Source of the DNA: Pseudolabrys taiwanensis
GTDB taxonomy: Bacteria > Pseudomonadota > Alphaproteobacteria > Rhizobiales > Xanthobacteraceae
DNA: 64,000 bases
NCBI RefSeq assembly: GCF_003367395.1
Contig: NZ_CP031417.1
Span: forward strand, 4,154,001 to 4,218,000
Reading direction: 5' to 3'
Shown: positions 24,215 through 33,245 of the stretch, piece after piece
Layout: each line of letters begins with the position of its first letter
Position numbering within the stretch: the stretch's first letter is position 1
Notes under the pieces: generated by a model
Seen by the model: only the letters and a program-made list of their open reading frames with translations
Told to the model about the DNA's origin: nothing
Databases searched by the model: none
Program-made: the position numbers and the translations under genes

Positions 24215-25759
24215 TCACTTCTTTTTCCCCATGCCGGGCAGGCCCGGCAGTCCGGGGAATTTCGGGCCGCCGAGACCGGGCAGGCCCGGCATGTTCGGCG
24301 GTAGTTTCGGCATGGTGGGCGGCAGGCCGCCGCCACCAGGCATTCCTGGCGGCAACTGACCGCCCGGCATCTTCTTGGCGAGTTCGGCCATCTGTTCGGG
24401 CGACGGCATGCCGCCGCCGAGGCCCAGCATCTGGCCGAGGCCGGCGAGCGGACCGCGCTTGCCCTGGCCCATCGCCTTCATCATGTCGGCCATGCCGCGA
24501 TGCATCTTCAGCAGCTTGTTGATCGCTTCCGGCGAGGTGCCGGAGCCGGCGGCGATGCGCTTCTTGCGGCTGGCCTTGAGGATGTCGGGGTTGCGCCGCT
24601 CCTGCGGCGTCATGGAATCGATGATCGCGATCTGACGCTTCAGAATGCTTTCGTCGAGACCGGCATTGGCGATCTGGTTCTTCATCTTGGCGATGCCGGG
24701 CATCATGCCCATCAAGCCGCCGAGGCCGCCCATCGCCTGCATCTGCTGCAGCTGTTCGCGCATGTCGGCCAGATCGAACTGACCTTTGCGCATCTTCTCG
24801 GCCGCGCGCATCGCCTTTTCGGCGTCGATATTGGCGGCGGCCTTTTCGACCAGCGCGACGATGTCGCCCATGCCGAGGATACGGCCGGCGATACGCGAAG
24901 GATCGAACTCTTCCAGAGCGTCGAGCTTTTCGCCGACGCCGATCAGCTTGATCGGCTTGTTGGTGACGGCGCGCATCGACAGCGCGGCGCCGCCGCGGCC
25001 ATCGCCGTCGACGCGGGTGAGCACGATGCCGGTGAGGCCGACGCGTTCGTCGAAGGCGCGCGCAAGATTGACCGCGTCCTGGCCGGTAAGCGAGTCGGCG
25101 ACGAGCAGTACTTCATGCGGATCGGCCGCCCGCTTTACCTCGGCGGCCTCGTTCATCATCTCTTCGTCGAGCGTCGTGCGGCCGGCAGTGTCGAGCAGCA
25201 CGACGTCATAACCGCCGAGACGCGCGGCTTCGATGGCGCGCTTGGCGATCTGCGGCGGCAACTGACCGGCGACGATCGGCAAGGTGTCGATCTCGGCATC
25301 GCGGCCGAGCACGGCGAGCTGCTCCATGGCGGCGGGACGGCGCACGTCCAGCGATGCCATCAGCACTTTCTTGTTCTGCCGGGTCGTGAGGCGCTTGGCG
25401 ATCTTGGCGGTGGTGGTGGTCTTACCGGAGCCCTGCAGACCGACCATCATGATGGCGACTGGCGGCGCGGCGTTCAGATCGATGGTCTGGCTGTCGGAGC
25501 CGAGCGTCTTGACCAGTTCGTCGTGCACGATCTTCACGACCAGCTGGCCCGGGGTCACGGACTTCATCACCGTGACGCCGACGGCGTCCTTCTTCACGCG
25601 GTCGGTGAAGGCCCGAGCGACATCGAGCGCGACGTCGGCCTCGAGCAGCGCGCGGCGCACCTCACGCAGCGCGGCGTCGACATCGGCTTCGGTCAGCGCG
25701 CCGCGGCGGGTGAGACGGTCGAGAATGCCGCCCAGTTTTTCCGACAGTGAGTCGAACAT
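24215..25759 (-). CDS. ffh: Signal recognition particle protein Ffh (SRP54)
   Basis: GTPase that binds signal sequences on ribosomes with 4.5S RNA and delivers them to FtsY. 514 residues: N-domain helices (1-85), G domain with GLQGSGKTTTTAK (107-119), DVRRPAAMEQL, DTAGRTTLDEEM and TRVDGDGRGGAALS, then the methionine-rich M domain (DLADMREQLQQMQAMGGLGGLMGMMPG onward). The tail is an extended Pro/Gly/Met-rich stretch ending in GMGKKK. The ATG at 25759 opens the canonical MFDSLSEKL. It is first in the leftward translation block. Confidence 0.97.
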   Translation of the reverse strand: MFDSLSEKLGGILDRLTRRGALTEADVDAALREVRRALLEADVALDVARAFTDRVKKDAVGVTVMKSVTPGQLVVKIVHDELVKTLGSDSQTIDLNAAPPVAIMMVGLQGSGKTTTTAKIAKRLTTRQNKKVLMASLDVRRPAAMEQLAVLGRDAEIDTLPIVAGQLPPQIAKRAIEAARLGGYDVVLLDTAGRTTLDEEMMNEAAEVKRAADPHEVLLVADSLTGQDAVNLARAFDERVGLTGIVLTRVDGDGRGGAALSMRAVTNKPIKLIGVGEKLDALEEFDPSRIAGRILGMGDIVALVEKAAANIDAEKAMRAAEKMRKGQFDLADMREQLQQMQAMGGLGGLMGMMPGIAKMKNQIANAGLDESILKRQIAIIDSMTPQERRNPDILKASRKKRIAAGSGTSPEAINKLLKMHRGMADMMKAMGQGKRGPLAGLGQMLGLGGGMPSPEQMAELAKKMPGGQLPPGMPGGGGLPPTMPKLPPNMPGLPGLGGPKFPGLPGLPGMGKKK

Positions 25760-25934
25760 AAGCTCAAACACCAATGGCGCCCGAGGGCGCATCGCGCTGT
25801 CGGGCGTTGGCCTCCGGCCTCACAGGACCGGTCGGCGGATCAGAATTTCACGTCTCTATCGAGAACGCGCGGAAACTAGGGGCGCGCCGTCCGGGAGTCA
25901 AGACAAAGCCTGTTTCCCGTGCCGGATCAGCGGC

Positions 25935-26627
25935 TTACTGCTTCAGTTCGTAGCTGACGGTCACCACGGCGCGCAATTCGCGCTCGCCGGGGGCGACCGG
26001 CACGGCCGCGGCCCGCATGGCCGCGATCGGACGTGGCGGGTTCGGCACGCCTTCCTCGGCGATGGCCACGACTGGCCCGAGCTTGGCGCCGGCGGCCTTG
26101 GCATAGAGCTCCGCCTTGCGGTGGGCGTCGGCCACGGCCTCGTCGCGGGCCTGGTCCAGCAGCTTGGATTGCTCGGACACGACGAACTCGATGCCCGACA
26201 TCTCGTTGGCGCCGGCGCCGATGGCCTTGTCGAGAATGTTGGGCAGCTTGTCGATTTCGCGGATCTTCACGGTCACCTGATTGGTGACCTGGAAGCCGAG
26301 CAGGCGCGCGGGGCCGGCTTTGTTCGGATCGTATTGCGGCTGCAAGGTCAGCCGCGAGGTCTGCACGTCGCGATCCGGGATGCCGCTTTCTTTGATCGTG
26401 CCGAGCACCGCGGTCATCTTATGCGCGTTGGCGTCGCTGGCTTCGCGCGCGGTCTTGCCTTGGCTGGTGACGCCGATGCGGATGATCGCGGTGTCGGGCG
26501 CAACCGACAGCGTCGCTTCACCGCTGACGGTCACCGTCCTGTCGGCGGCGCGTGCACCAAGCGGCGCCAAGGTCGCGACGAAGATTGCGACGGCGATCAA
26601 CCGGGCGAGATACGGGGCGCGGAGCAT
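25935..26627 (-). CDS. SIMPL domain (DUF541) periplasmic protein
   Basis: Encodes 230 residues with a signal peptide (1-28, cleavage near ARA-ADR) and one SIMPL domain: VTVSGEATLSVAPDTAIIRIGV, QTSRLTLQPQYD, VKIREIDKLPNILDKAIGAGAN and the final YELKQ strand. Bacterial SIMPL proteins are secreted or periplasmic and have been linked to oxidative stress and envelope functions, but no enzymatic role is established. It follows the GyrI-like secreted gene by 10 bases on the same strand, so the two are probably co-transcribed. Confidence 0.88.
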   Translation of the reverse strand: MLRAPYLARLIAVAIFVATLAPLGARAADRTVTVSGEATLSVAPDTAIIRIGVTSQGKTAREASDANAHKMTAVLGTIKESGIPDRDVQTSRLTLQPQYDPNKAGPARLLGFQVTNQVTVKIREIDKLPNILDKAIGAGANEMSGIEFVVSEQSKLLDQARDEAVADAHRKAELYAKAAGAKLGPVVAIAEEGVPNPPRPIAAMRAAAVPVAPGERELRAVVTVSYELKQ

Positions 26628-26637
26628 CGAAAAGTCC

Positions 26638-27240
26638 TTATTTGATCGGCACGAATACGTTCACGACAAGCTTATCCGGATTCGCCGAAACCGGGTTAGT
26701 AGCATATTCCTCAATGAAGAGGTCTTTGGCTTCCAGACGCTTGTCGTCGAGATAGTTAGTGATCGCTTCATAAGTCGTGTCCATTGCGTCGTAAGAACCG
26801 CGATGCACGAACTTGAGCGCCTTGCCGCCCGGCGCGGTGCCGATGGCAATGTTGGCCGGCGGCGGTTCCTTCGGCTTCTCGGCAAGCGGCAAGGCAGCGC
26901 GGAACGAGAACCCGGTATCGTCCGTCTCGGTGTAGATGGTGATGGCCGGACCGTTCGGCGTCAGGCCCTGCTTGCCGACATAGTCCTGCAGCGACTTGAA
27001 AGCGGCGACGAGGCTATCGAAGGCCGCATCCCAATTGGTGTGGCCGGTCACGTAGACGATGTTGCGCTCGGGCAGCGTCACTTCCTCGCCGAAAGCATCG
27101 CCCGGCTCGAGTGGCGCCGGAACGGCCGCGCCCTCCGAGGGGGCCGGTGGCGGCATCGGCGCGGCGGGGGTCTGCGCCTGTGCGCTGGCGGTCAGGCATA
27201 GGGCAACAGCCAACGTCGCCGCCAGGCGGGTCGTGGACAT
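26638..27240 (-). CDS. Secreted GyrI-like/effector-binding domain protein
   Basis: Encodes 200 residues: a signal peptide (1-22, cleavage near AQA-QTP), a Pro/Ala-rich linker to about residue 50, and a domain with the GyrI/SOUL-like pattern (ERNIVYVTGHTNW, DYVGKQGL, PAITIYTETDD, FVHRGSYDAMDTTYEAITNYL, DLFIEEYATNPVSANPDKL). The fold binds small molecules in transcription activators; an exported version may bind or buffer a ligand in the periplasm. It is first in a likely two-gene operon with the SIMPL gene. Confidence 0.8.
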   Translation of the reverse strand: MSTTRLAATLAVALCLTASAQAQTPAAPMPPPAPSEGAAVPAPLEPGDAFGEEVTLPERNIVYVTGHTNWDAAFDSLVAAFKSLQDYVGKQGLTPNGPAITIYTETDDTGFSFRAALPLAEKPKEPPPANIAIGTAPGGKALKFVHRGSYDAMDTTYEAITNYLDDKRLEAKDLFIEEYATNPVSANPDKLVVNVFVPIK

Positions 27241-27321
27241 CTTATTCTCCGTATTGGTGGCGCGGCGATCCGGCGATTCGCGCTGCTTTGAGGGACTTTA
27301 TCACGGCGGAGGGGGTGGTAC

Positions 27322-27349
27322 TTGGCCGATCGCGTTTATTCGCCATATA
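27322..27349 (+). promoter_or_regulatory. Candidate dapF promoter
   Basis: TTGGCC at 27322-27327 and CATATA at 27344-27349, separated by 16 bases, lie 56 bases before the dapF ATG in the gap divergent from the GyrI-like gene. Confidence 0.5.
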
Positions 27350-27404
27350 AACCGGGCGAAAGCCGGGCAATAACCCGCTACCAAACAGGCTATTGGGTTC
27401 AAGA

Positions 27405-28280
27405 ATGGGCGCGCTCGCCAACCAACCCTTCGTCAAGATGAACGGCATCGGCAACGAGATCGTCGTCGTCGACCTGCGCAAGGGCGCGCCGGCGATCGCG
27501 CCCGAGGAGGCGCGCGCGGCTGCCAGTCCGCAGGGCGCGCCCTACGACCAACTGATGGCGCTCTATCCGCCGCGCATCGCCGGCACCGACGGCTTCATCC
27601 GCATCTATAACAACGACGGCTCCGAGGCGGGCGCCTGCGGCAACGGCATGCGTTGCCTTGCCTCGCTCGTGTTCAACGAAAGCGGCAAGGACGCGCTCAC
27701 CTTCGAGACCAAGGCCGGCATTCTGAATTGCTGGAAGGCGGGTGACGGCCTGTACACGGTCGACATGGGGCCGCCACGCTTTAAGTGGAACGAGATTCCG
27801 CTGGCGGAGGAATTCCGCGACACGCGCGCGATCGAATTGCAGATCGGGCCGATCGACAAGCCGGTGCTGCATTCGCCGGCGGTGGTGAACATGGGCAATC
27901 CGCACGCGATCTTCTGGGTCGACGACGTGAATGCCTACGATCTCGCCAAGTTCGGCCCGCTCTTGGAAAACCATCCGATCTTTCCCGAGCGCGCCAACAT
28001 CACTTTGGCGCACATCGTCTCGCGCGAGCACATCGTCATTCGGACGTGGGAGCGCGGTGCTGGGCTGACCAAGGCGTGCGGTTCGGCTGCGTGTGCGACG
28101 GCGGTCGCGGCGGCGCGCTTGAAGCGGACGGAACGCAAGGTGCGCGTGACGTTGCCGGGCGGCGAGCTCACGATCGAATGGCGCGCCGACAACGATCACG
28201 TGCTGATGACGGGGCCGGTCGAGTTCGAGTTCGCCGGCACGTTCGATCCGCAGCTGTTCGACAAGGCGCCGGCGCCGTGA
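27405..28280 (+). CDS. dapF: Diaminopimelate epimerase
   Basis: Cofactor-independent epimerase converting LL- to meso-diaminopimelate for peptidoglycan and lysine. 291 residues. The two catalytic cysteines are C78 (GACGNGMRC) and C225 ([10 protein letters not shown]); [15 protein letters not shown] is the family N-terminus. The ATG at 27405 is preferred to a TTG four codons earlier. Its TGA overlaps the GTG start of mtaB, a coupling often seen in Rhizobiales. Confidence 0.95.
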   Translation: MGALANQPFVKMNGIGNEIVVVDLRKGAPAIAPEEARAAASPQGAPYDQLMALYPPRIAGTDGFIRIYNNDGSEAGACGNGMRCLASLVFNESGKDALTFETKAGILNCWKAGDGLYTVDMGPPRFKWNEIPLAEEFRDTRAIELQIGPIDKPVLHSPAVVNMGNPHAIFWVDDVNAYDLAKFGPLLENHPIFPERANITLAHIVSREHIVIRTWERGAGLTKACGSAACATAVAAARLKRTERKVRVTLPGGELTIEWRADNDHVLMTGPVEFEFAGTFDPQLFDKAPAP

Positions 28281-29497
28281 GTGTCGATCTCGTCACCTTC
28301 GGCTGCCGGCTGAACATCGCCGAGTCGGAAGTGATCCGCCATCGGGCCGAGCAGGCCGGCGTCGACAACGCCGTGGTGGTGAACACCTGCGCGGTGACGT
28401 CCGAGGCCGTACGCCAGGCGCGGCAGAATATCCGCCGCATCAAGCGCGAGCGACCCGACGTCTCCGTTATCGTCACCGGCTGCGCGGCGCAGACGGACGC
28501 GCAAGCTTTCGCGGCGATGCCGGAAGTCGATCGCGTGCTCGGCAACGAAGAGAAGCTAGGCACGGCGGCATGGCAAAGCGGTGCGCGCGTCGCCGTCTCC
28601 GACATCATGGCGACGACGGCGGCGCGGCCGCATCCGATCGATCATCTCGAAGGCCATACGCGCGCGTTCGTGCAGGTGCAGAACGGCTGCGATCATCGCT
28701 GCACCTTCTGCATCATCCCATTCGGCCGCGGTAATTCGCGTTCGCTGCCGATCGAGGAAGTGCTTATGCAAGCGCGTCGCCTGGTCGGCAACGGCTATCG
28801 TGAAATCGTGCTGACCGGCGTCGATATCACGAGCTATGACGATGGCGGATTGCGCCTCGGCGCGCTGGTGAAGCGGCTGTTGAAGGAACTGCCCGATCTG
28901 GCGCGGCTGCGTCTGTCCTCGATCGACTCCGTCGAGGTTGATGCCGACCTGCTCGATGTGCTGGCGAACGATGCGCGGCTGATGCCGCATCTGCATCTGT
29001 CGTTGCAACATGGTGACGACATCATCCTCAAGCGCATGAAGCGCCGTCATTCGCGCGCCGACGCGATCCGATTTTGCGATGAGGTGCGTCGCTTGCGCCC
29101 CGATGTTGCGTTTGGCGCCGATATCATTGCGGGCTTCCCCACCGAGACGGAAGACATGTTCGCGCGCTCGCTCGGCCTCGTCGACGAATGCGGCCTGACG
29201 CAGCTTCACGTCTTTCCGTTTTCACCGCGGCCTGGCACGCCCGCCGCGCGCATGCCGCAGCTCGACCGCACGGTGATCAAGGAACGCGCCGGGCGCCTGC
29301 GCGAGAAGGGCGCCGCCGCGCTGGCGCGACATCTCGAGCGCCAAGTCGGTGGCACGCATCAGGTTCTCACCGAGCGCGGCGGCATCGCCCGCACGGCGCA
29401 GTTCACGCCGGTGAAGCTGGCGTCGCCGCTGGCGCCGGGTATGATCCTCGACCTGACAGTCACTGGACACGACGGACGGCAACTTTTGGCCGCCTAG
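28277..29497 (+). CDS. mtaB: tRNA t6A37 methylthiotransferase MtaB
   Basis: Radical-SAM enzyme adding a methylthio group to t6A37 of tRNAs. 406 residues from a GTG that overlaps the dapF stop (GTGA). The N-terminal UPF0004 domain binds one [4Fe-4S] cluster through C10, C38 and C69; the radical-SAM triad is C138, C142 and C145 (CDHRCTFC). Family motifs TGVDITSYD and [16 protein letters not shown] follow. The C-terminal TRAM-like stretch is short. There is no ATG near the N-terminus, and the GTG gives the conserved VTFGCRLN at the right position. Confidence 0.93.
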   Translation: MSVDLVTFGCRLNIAESEVIRHRAEQAGVDNAVVVNTCAVTSEAVRQARQNIRRIKRERPDVSVIVTGCAAQTDAQAFAAMPEVDRVLGNEEKLGTAAWQSGARVAVSDIMATTAARPHPIDHLEGHTRAFVQVQNGCDHRCTFCIIPFGRGNSRSLPIEEVLMQARRLVGNGYREIVLTGVDITSYDDGGLRLGALVKRLLKELPDLARLRLSSIDSVEVDADLLDVLANDARLMPHLHLSLQHGDDIILKRMKRRHSRADAIRFCDEVRRLRPDVAFGADIIAGFPTETEDMFARSLGLVDECGLTQLHVFPFSPRPGTPAARMPQLDRTVIKERAGRLREKGAAALARHLERQVGGTHQVLTERGGIARTAQFTPVKLASPLAPGMILDLTVTGHDGRQLLAA

Positions 29498-29507
29498 GGA
29501 GAAGGCA

Positions 29508-30131
29508 ATGAGCGCGAACGAGCATCTGATCACCACGGTCGAACAGCTCGAAGCGCTCTATGGACAGCCTTTCGGTCCATCGATCGCCAAGGAACTCGAC
29601 TATATCGCGCCGATCTATCGCAAATTGATCGAGGCGGCGCCTTTCGTGGCGCTGGCGACCGGCGGTCCCGACGGGCTTGATTGCTCGCCCAAGGGCGACG
29701 CGCCCGGCTTCGTGCATGTGCTGGATGAGAAGACGCTGGCGCTGCCGGACCGGCCCGGCAACAACCGCATCGATGGCTTCCGCAATATCCTGAAGGACCC
29801 GCGCGTCGCGCTGCTGTTTCTGATTCCCGGCGTCGGCGAGACCTTCCGCGTCAATGGCCGCGCGTCGATCTCGATCGAGCCTGAGCTGATGCAGCGGTTC
29901 GCCGTCAACGGCAAGCTGCCGCGCAGCGTGCTGATCGTGCACGTCGATACTTGCTTCTTCCATTGTTCGAAGGCGGTGGTGCGTTCGAAGCTCTGGGATG
30001 AGGCGAGCAAGATCGACCGCAAGAGCCTGCCCTCGACCGGCGCCATCATTGCCGAAGTGAGTCAAGGCAAGATGGGCGGCGACGAATACGACCGCGCCGC
30101 GCCGGAGCGCATCAAGTCGATGTTGTACTAG
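29508..30131 (+). CDS. PPOX-class FMN-binding flavoprotein (MSMEG_1061-like)
   Basis: A 207-residue pyridoxamine-phosphate-oxidase-fold protein. The split-barrel pattern is clear: PFVALATGGPDGLDCSPKGDAPGFVHVLDEKTLALPDRPGNNRIDGFRNIL, then RVALLFLIPGVGETFRVNGRA. This subfamily includes FMN-dependent uncharacterised proteins of mycobacteria and Deinococcus; substrates are unknown, with reduction of a small organic or F420-like chemistry among suggestions for relatives. It follows mtaB by 10 bases with GGAGAAGG upstream, so probably shares its transcript. Confidence 0.85.
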   Translation: MSANEHLITTVEQLEALYGQPFGPSIAKELDYIAPIYRKLIEAAPFVALATGGPDGLDCSPKGDAPGFVHVLDEKTLALPDRPGNNRIDGFRNILKDPRVALLFLIPGVGETFRVNGRASISIEPELMQRFAVNGKLPRSVLIVHVDTCFFHCSKAVVRSKLWDEASKIDRKSLPSTGAIIAEVSQGKMGGDEYDRAAPERIKSMLY

Positions 30132-30538
30132 TGGCGCTGCGCAGTCTGGTCATGAAGTCTGCTGCCTGCATCGTTGCCTTGATCACTGGAATGTCAGCCG
30201 CTGCGGCGCAGTCTGGTCCGGCCTATGTCGGCAAGTGGGGCGTCGAAGGGCCGGATGCCTGCCGCGACGGCGTCGGCACGGACGATCTCAAAGCAACCTT
30301 CACGGCCAAGCAGTTCGAGTATTACGCCAGCACCTGCCGCGTGATGTCGTCGCGCCGCCTGTCGCGTTCGGGTGCGACGGCGCACCGGTTCAAGCTGCAA
30401 TGCGAGGGCGAGGGTGCGAAGGTCGATAAAGAGGTTATTCTCGTCGTGCTCGAGAAGACCGATCCGCGCCCGGAACTGCTGCTGCACATCGATGCGGCCA
30501 GTTGGGACACGCTGACCTATCAACGCTGCGGCGATTGA
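30131..30538 (+). CDS. Small secreted protein of unknown function
   Basis: Up to 135 residues from a GTG that overlaps the previous stop by one base; an ATG at 30152 (MKSAACIVALITG) is an equally good start. Either way a signal peptide precedes a mature part with three cysteines (ACRDG, TCRVM, LQCEG) plus one near the end (QRCGD), compatible with disulfides. WGVEGPDACRDG resembles small Rhizobiales secreted proteins, but no function is known. Its 3' end overlaps the convergent RluA gene by 19 bases. Confidence 0.7.
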   Translation: MALRSLVMKSAACIVALITGMSAAAAQSGPAYVGKWGVEGPDACRDGVGTDDLKATFTAKQFEYYASTCRVMSSRRLSRSGATAHRFKLQCEGEGAKVDKEVILVVLEKTDPRPELLLHIDAASWDTLTYQRCGD

Positions 30539-31374
30539 GTGTCGGCCGAGTCGGTCTCGCCTTTCCATCCGCAGGCGTTCAACAAGTCACGCATATGCGG
30601 CGGCACCGGCGCGGTGATCGTCACCGGCGGCTTGTTCTTCGAGATCGGCACGACCACTTCGCGCGCATGCAGATGCAGGATCGGTCCGCCGCTGCGGGGA
30701 GCGGTGCCGTAGATATTGTCGCCGATGATGGGAAAACCCATCTCGGCGCAGTGGACGCGCAGCTGATGCGTGCGGCCGGTGAGCGGCTCGAGCGCGAGCC
30801 AGGTGTAGTGCTTTAACTGCGATGCCTCACCGCTTGCCGCGGCCTGCTCCCTCCCCCCTTGCGGGGGAGGATTGGGGAGGGGGGTAGACGTAATCTCTGT
30901 CGTTGCCGCTACCCCCACCCCCGACCCCTCCCCACAAGGGGGAGGGGAGAAGAAGCGCCCCATCACCTTCCACGTGGTCGATGACGGCATGCCTTCCGGG
31001 TCGGCCTTCATCCACCAGCCGCGGCTTTCGTCGCGTTTCGAGAGCGGAATGTCGATGCGGCCCTCATCGGCCTCTGGCCCACCCTCGACCACCGCCCAAT
31101 AGGTCTTGCCGATCTTGCCCTGCTTGAACAGCTTTCCGAGGAGGGCAAGCGCCTTGCGATGGCGGCCGAGCACCAGGCAGCCGGTGGTGTCGCGGTCGAG
31201 CCGGTGCGCGAGCGCCGGCGCACGCGGCAGGCCGAAGCGCAGCGCGTCGAAATAGTCCTCGAAGGCTTCCACACCCTTCGGGCCACGATGCACCGGCAGG
31301 CCGGGCGGTTTGTCGACGATGAGCATCAGCCCGTCGCGGTAAAGCAGGCGGGCCTGCACCTCTTCCGGAGTCAT
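30520..31374 (-). CDS. RluA-family pseudouridine synthase with in-frame repeat insert
   Basis: Isomerises uridine in RNA. The catalytic Asp is D60 in AHRLDRDTTGC; DKPPGLPVHRG and LTGRTHQLRVHCAEMGFPIIGDNIYG are family signatures. It has 284 residues, of which about 142-177 (from FFSPPPCGEG to LPNPPPQGGREQ) correspond to a palindromic intergenic repeat lying between two conserved halves. The frame stays open through the insert, so the enzyme probably carries a flexible Pro/Gly loop on its surface. Which RNA it modifies is not clear. Confidence 0.9.
   Translation of the reverse strand: MTPEEVQARLLYRDGLMLIVDKPPGLPVHRGPKGVEAFEDYFDALRFGLPRAPALAHRLDRDTTGCLVLGRHRKALALLGKLFKQGKIGKTYWAVVEGGPEADEGRIDIPLSKRDESRGWWMKADPEGMPSSTTWKVMGRFFSPPPCGEGSGVGVAATTEITSTPLPNPPPQGGREQAAASGEASQLKHYTWLALEPLTGRTHQLRVHCAEMGFPIIGDNIYGTAPRSGGPILHLHAREVVVPISKNKPPVTITAPVPPHMRDLLNACGWKGETDSADTQSPQR
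30848..30949. repeat. Palindromic repeat inserted inside the RluA gene
   Basis: CTCCCCCCTTGCGGGGGAGGATTGGGGAGGGGGGTAG-type left arm and an inverted right arm (CTACCCCCACCCCCGACC, then CCTCCCCACAAGGGGGAGGGG). The same element is found at 39105-39212 between ccmA and ccmB. Confidence 0.88.
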
Positions 31375-31402
31375 CTTTGGTCGTCTCGCTTTGCGGCCTT
31401 GG

Positions 31403-31522
31403 TCCCGTCACCCTGAGGTGCGAGCGAAGCGAGCCTCGAAAGGCAACGGCCACTGTTTTCAAAGCTTCGGCCGCTCATCCTTCGAGGCTCGGCCTCCGGC
31501 CGAGCACCTCAGGATGACGGGA
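31403..31522. repeat. Composite palindromic repeat, CCTGAGG family
   Basis: CCCGTCACCCTGAGGTGCGAGC and GAGCACCTCAGGATGACGGG are the outer arms, with GCCTCGAAAGG and CCTTCGAGGC inside. It lies between the RluA gene and the divergent ftsY. Confidence 0.85.
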
Positions 31523-31580
31523 ATAGGTCAGCATCGTTACCGCTTCCTGCTTCAGGCCGAAACGGGTATCACGGGCGCGC

Positions 31581-32510
31581 ATGAACGACGAGACACAGAA
31601 GACAAGCTGGTGGAAGCGCCTCAGCAGCGGGCTCAAGCGCACGTCCTCGCAGCTCGGGTCCGCTATTGCCGGCCTGGTCACCAAGCGCAAGCTCGATGCC
31701 GACACGCTCGAGGATCTGGAGGCGGAACTGATCCGCGCCGACCTCGGCCCGGCGTTCGCGGAACGCATCGCCGGTATCATCGGCAGCGGCCGCTTCGAGA
31801 AGGGTATCTCGCCCGACGAAGTGCGCGACATTCTCGCCGGCGAGATCGAGAAGGTGATGGCGCCGGTCGCCAAGCCGCTCGACATCACCGCGCGACCATT
31901 TGTCATCCTCGTCTCCGGCGTCAACGGCTCCGGCAAGACCACGACCATCGGTAAGCTCGCGGCCAAGTTCCGCAGCGAAGGCAAGAAGGTCATGCTGGTC
32001 GCGGGCGATACTTTCCGTGCCGCGGCCATCGAGCAACTCGGCATCTGGGCCGAGCGCACCGGCGCTTCCATCAAGAAGAGCACGGCTGGCGCCGATCCGG
32101 CGAGCCTCGCCTTCGACGCGATCACCGCGGCGAAGGCGGAAGGAGCCGATGTCGTGCTCGTCGACACCGCCGGCCGCCTGCAGAACCGCGCCGAGCTGAT
32201 GAGCGAGCTGGAAAAGATCGTGCGCGTGATGCGCAAGGTCGAGCCGACCGCGCCGCACGCGGTGTTGCTCGTGCTCGATGCGACGGTCGGTCAGAACGCG
32301 CTGAGCCAGGTGGAGATCTTCGGCAAGACCGCGGGCGTCACCGGCTTGGTGATGACCAAGCTCGACGGCACCGCGCGCGGCGGCATCCTCGTCGCCATCG
32401 CCGACCGGTTCAAGCTGCCGGTCCATTTCATCGGTGTCGGCGAGGGCGTCGATGATCTCGCCGCCTTCACCGCGCGCGACTTCGCGCGAGCGGTGGTGGG
32501 GCTGGAGTAG
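31581..32510 (+). CDS. ftsY: SRP receptor FtsY
   Basis: Membrane-associated GTPase partner of Ffh. 309 residues: a short N domain (the long acidic A domain of E. coli is missing, usual in this lineage; a basic amphipathic TSWWKRLSSGLKR head may contact lipid), then the G domain with GVNGSGKTTTIGK (113-125), DTFRAAAIEQL, DTAGRLQNRAELM and TKLDGTARGG. The last part (GVGEGVDDLAAFTARDF) is canonical. It forms an apparent rightward run with yciB and ycjXF. Confidence 0.96.
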   Translation: MNDETQKTSWWKRLSSGLKRTSSQLGSAIAGLVTKRKLDADTLEDLEAELIRADLGPAFAERIAGIIGSGRFEKGISPDEVRDILAGEIEKVMAPVAKPLDITARPFVILVSGVNGSGKTTTIGKLAAKFRSEGKKVMLVAGDTFRAAAIEQLGIWAERTGASIKKSTAGADPASLAFDAITAAKAEGADVVLVDTAGRLQNRAELMSELEKIVRVMRKVEPTAPHAVLLVLDATVGQNALSQVEIFGKTAGVTGLVMTKLDGTARGGILVAIADRFKLPVHFIGVGEGVDDLAAFTARDFARAVVGLE

Positions 32511-32519
32511 TAGGACACA

Positions 32520-32621
32520 GTGTCATCATCCGCGAAAGCGGATGATCCAGTAGTCTCGGCGGCAATCGAGGCCGAGGCCTTTGTGATTACTGGATGCCCC
32601 GCTTTCGCGGGGCATGACAGC
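32520..32621. repeat. Palindromic repeat, CGCGAAAGCGGATG family
   Basis: TGTCATCATCCGCGAAAGCGGATGATCCAGTA and TACTGGATGCCCCGCTTTCGCGGGGCATGACA are inverted arms. Similar to 55757-55857. It occupies the ftsY-yciB gap. Confidence 0.85.
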
Positions 32622-32648
32622 CTCAGATGATGGCGCTAGAGACAATTC

Positions 32649-33212
32649 ATGGCCGATAAGCAAAAACTCAATCCCACGCTGAAGCTGGTGCTCGATATCG
32701 GGCCCTTGGTGCTGTTCTTTGCCATCAACGCCAAGCTCGGCATCTATGCCGCGACCGGCGTGTTCATGGTGGCGGTGCTGCTCGCCTTGGCCGTGGCCTA
32801 TGCGCTGACGCGGCGCGTCGAGATCATGCCGGTGGTCACCGCGGTGGTCGTGCTGATCTTCGGCGGGCTGACGCTCGTGTTCCACGACGATCTGTTCATC
32901 AAACTCAAGCCGACCATCATCTACGTGCTGTTCGGCGGCGCGTTGGTCGGCGGCATGCTGTTCGGCAAGCCGCTGCTGGGCATGCTGTTCGATTCCGTCT
33001 TCAATCTCACCGAAGAAGGCTGGCGCAAACTCACCTGGCGCTGGGCGATCTTCTTCTTCGTGCTGGCGGTGCTCAACGAGGTCGTCTGGCGCACGCAGTC
33101 GACGGATTTCTGGGTCAGCTTCAAATTGTTCGGCGTGGTGCCGCTTACTTTCGTCTTCGCCGCCCTGCAGTATCCGCTGCTGGTGAAATACAGCGCGGAC
33201 AAGAAGGAATAG
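32649..33212 (+). CDS. yciB: Intracellular septation protein A (YciB/IspZ)
   Basis: A 187-residue inner-membrane protein with about five to six hydrophobic segments. Family markers: KLVLDIGPLVLFFAIN at the N-terminus, FGKPLLGMLFDSVF, and WRWAIFFFVLAVLNEVVWR near the C-terminus. Homologues are linked to septation and envelope synthesis. It sits between ftsY and the ycjXF pair, 34 bases before the latter's start, so likely one transcript. Confidence 0.92.
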   Translation: MADKQKLNPTLKLVLDIGPLVLFFAINAKLGIYAATGVFMVAVLLALAVAYALTRRVEIMPVVTAVVVLIFGGLTLVFHDDLFIKLKPTIIYVLFGGALVGGMLFGKPLLGMLFDSVFNLTEEGWRKLTWRWAIFFFVLAVLNEVVWRTQSTDFWVSFKLFGVVPLTFVFAALQYPLLVKYSADKKE

Positions 33213-33245
33213 CGCGGCCGCCCGCGGCAAAAGGAACGGTTGACG

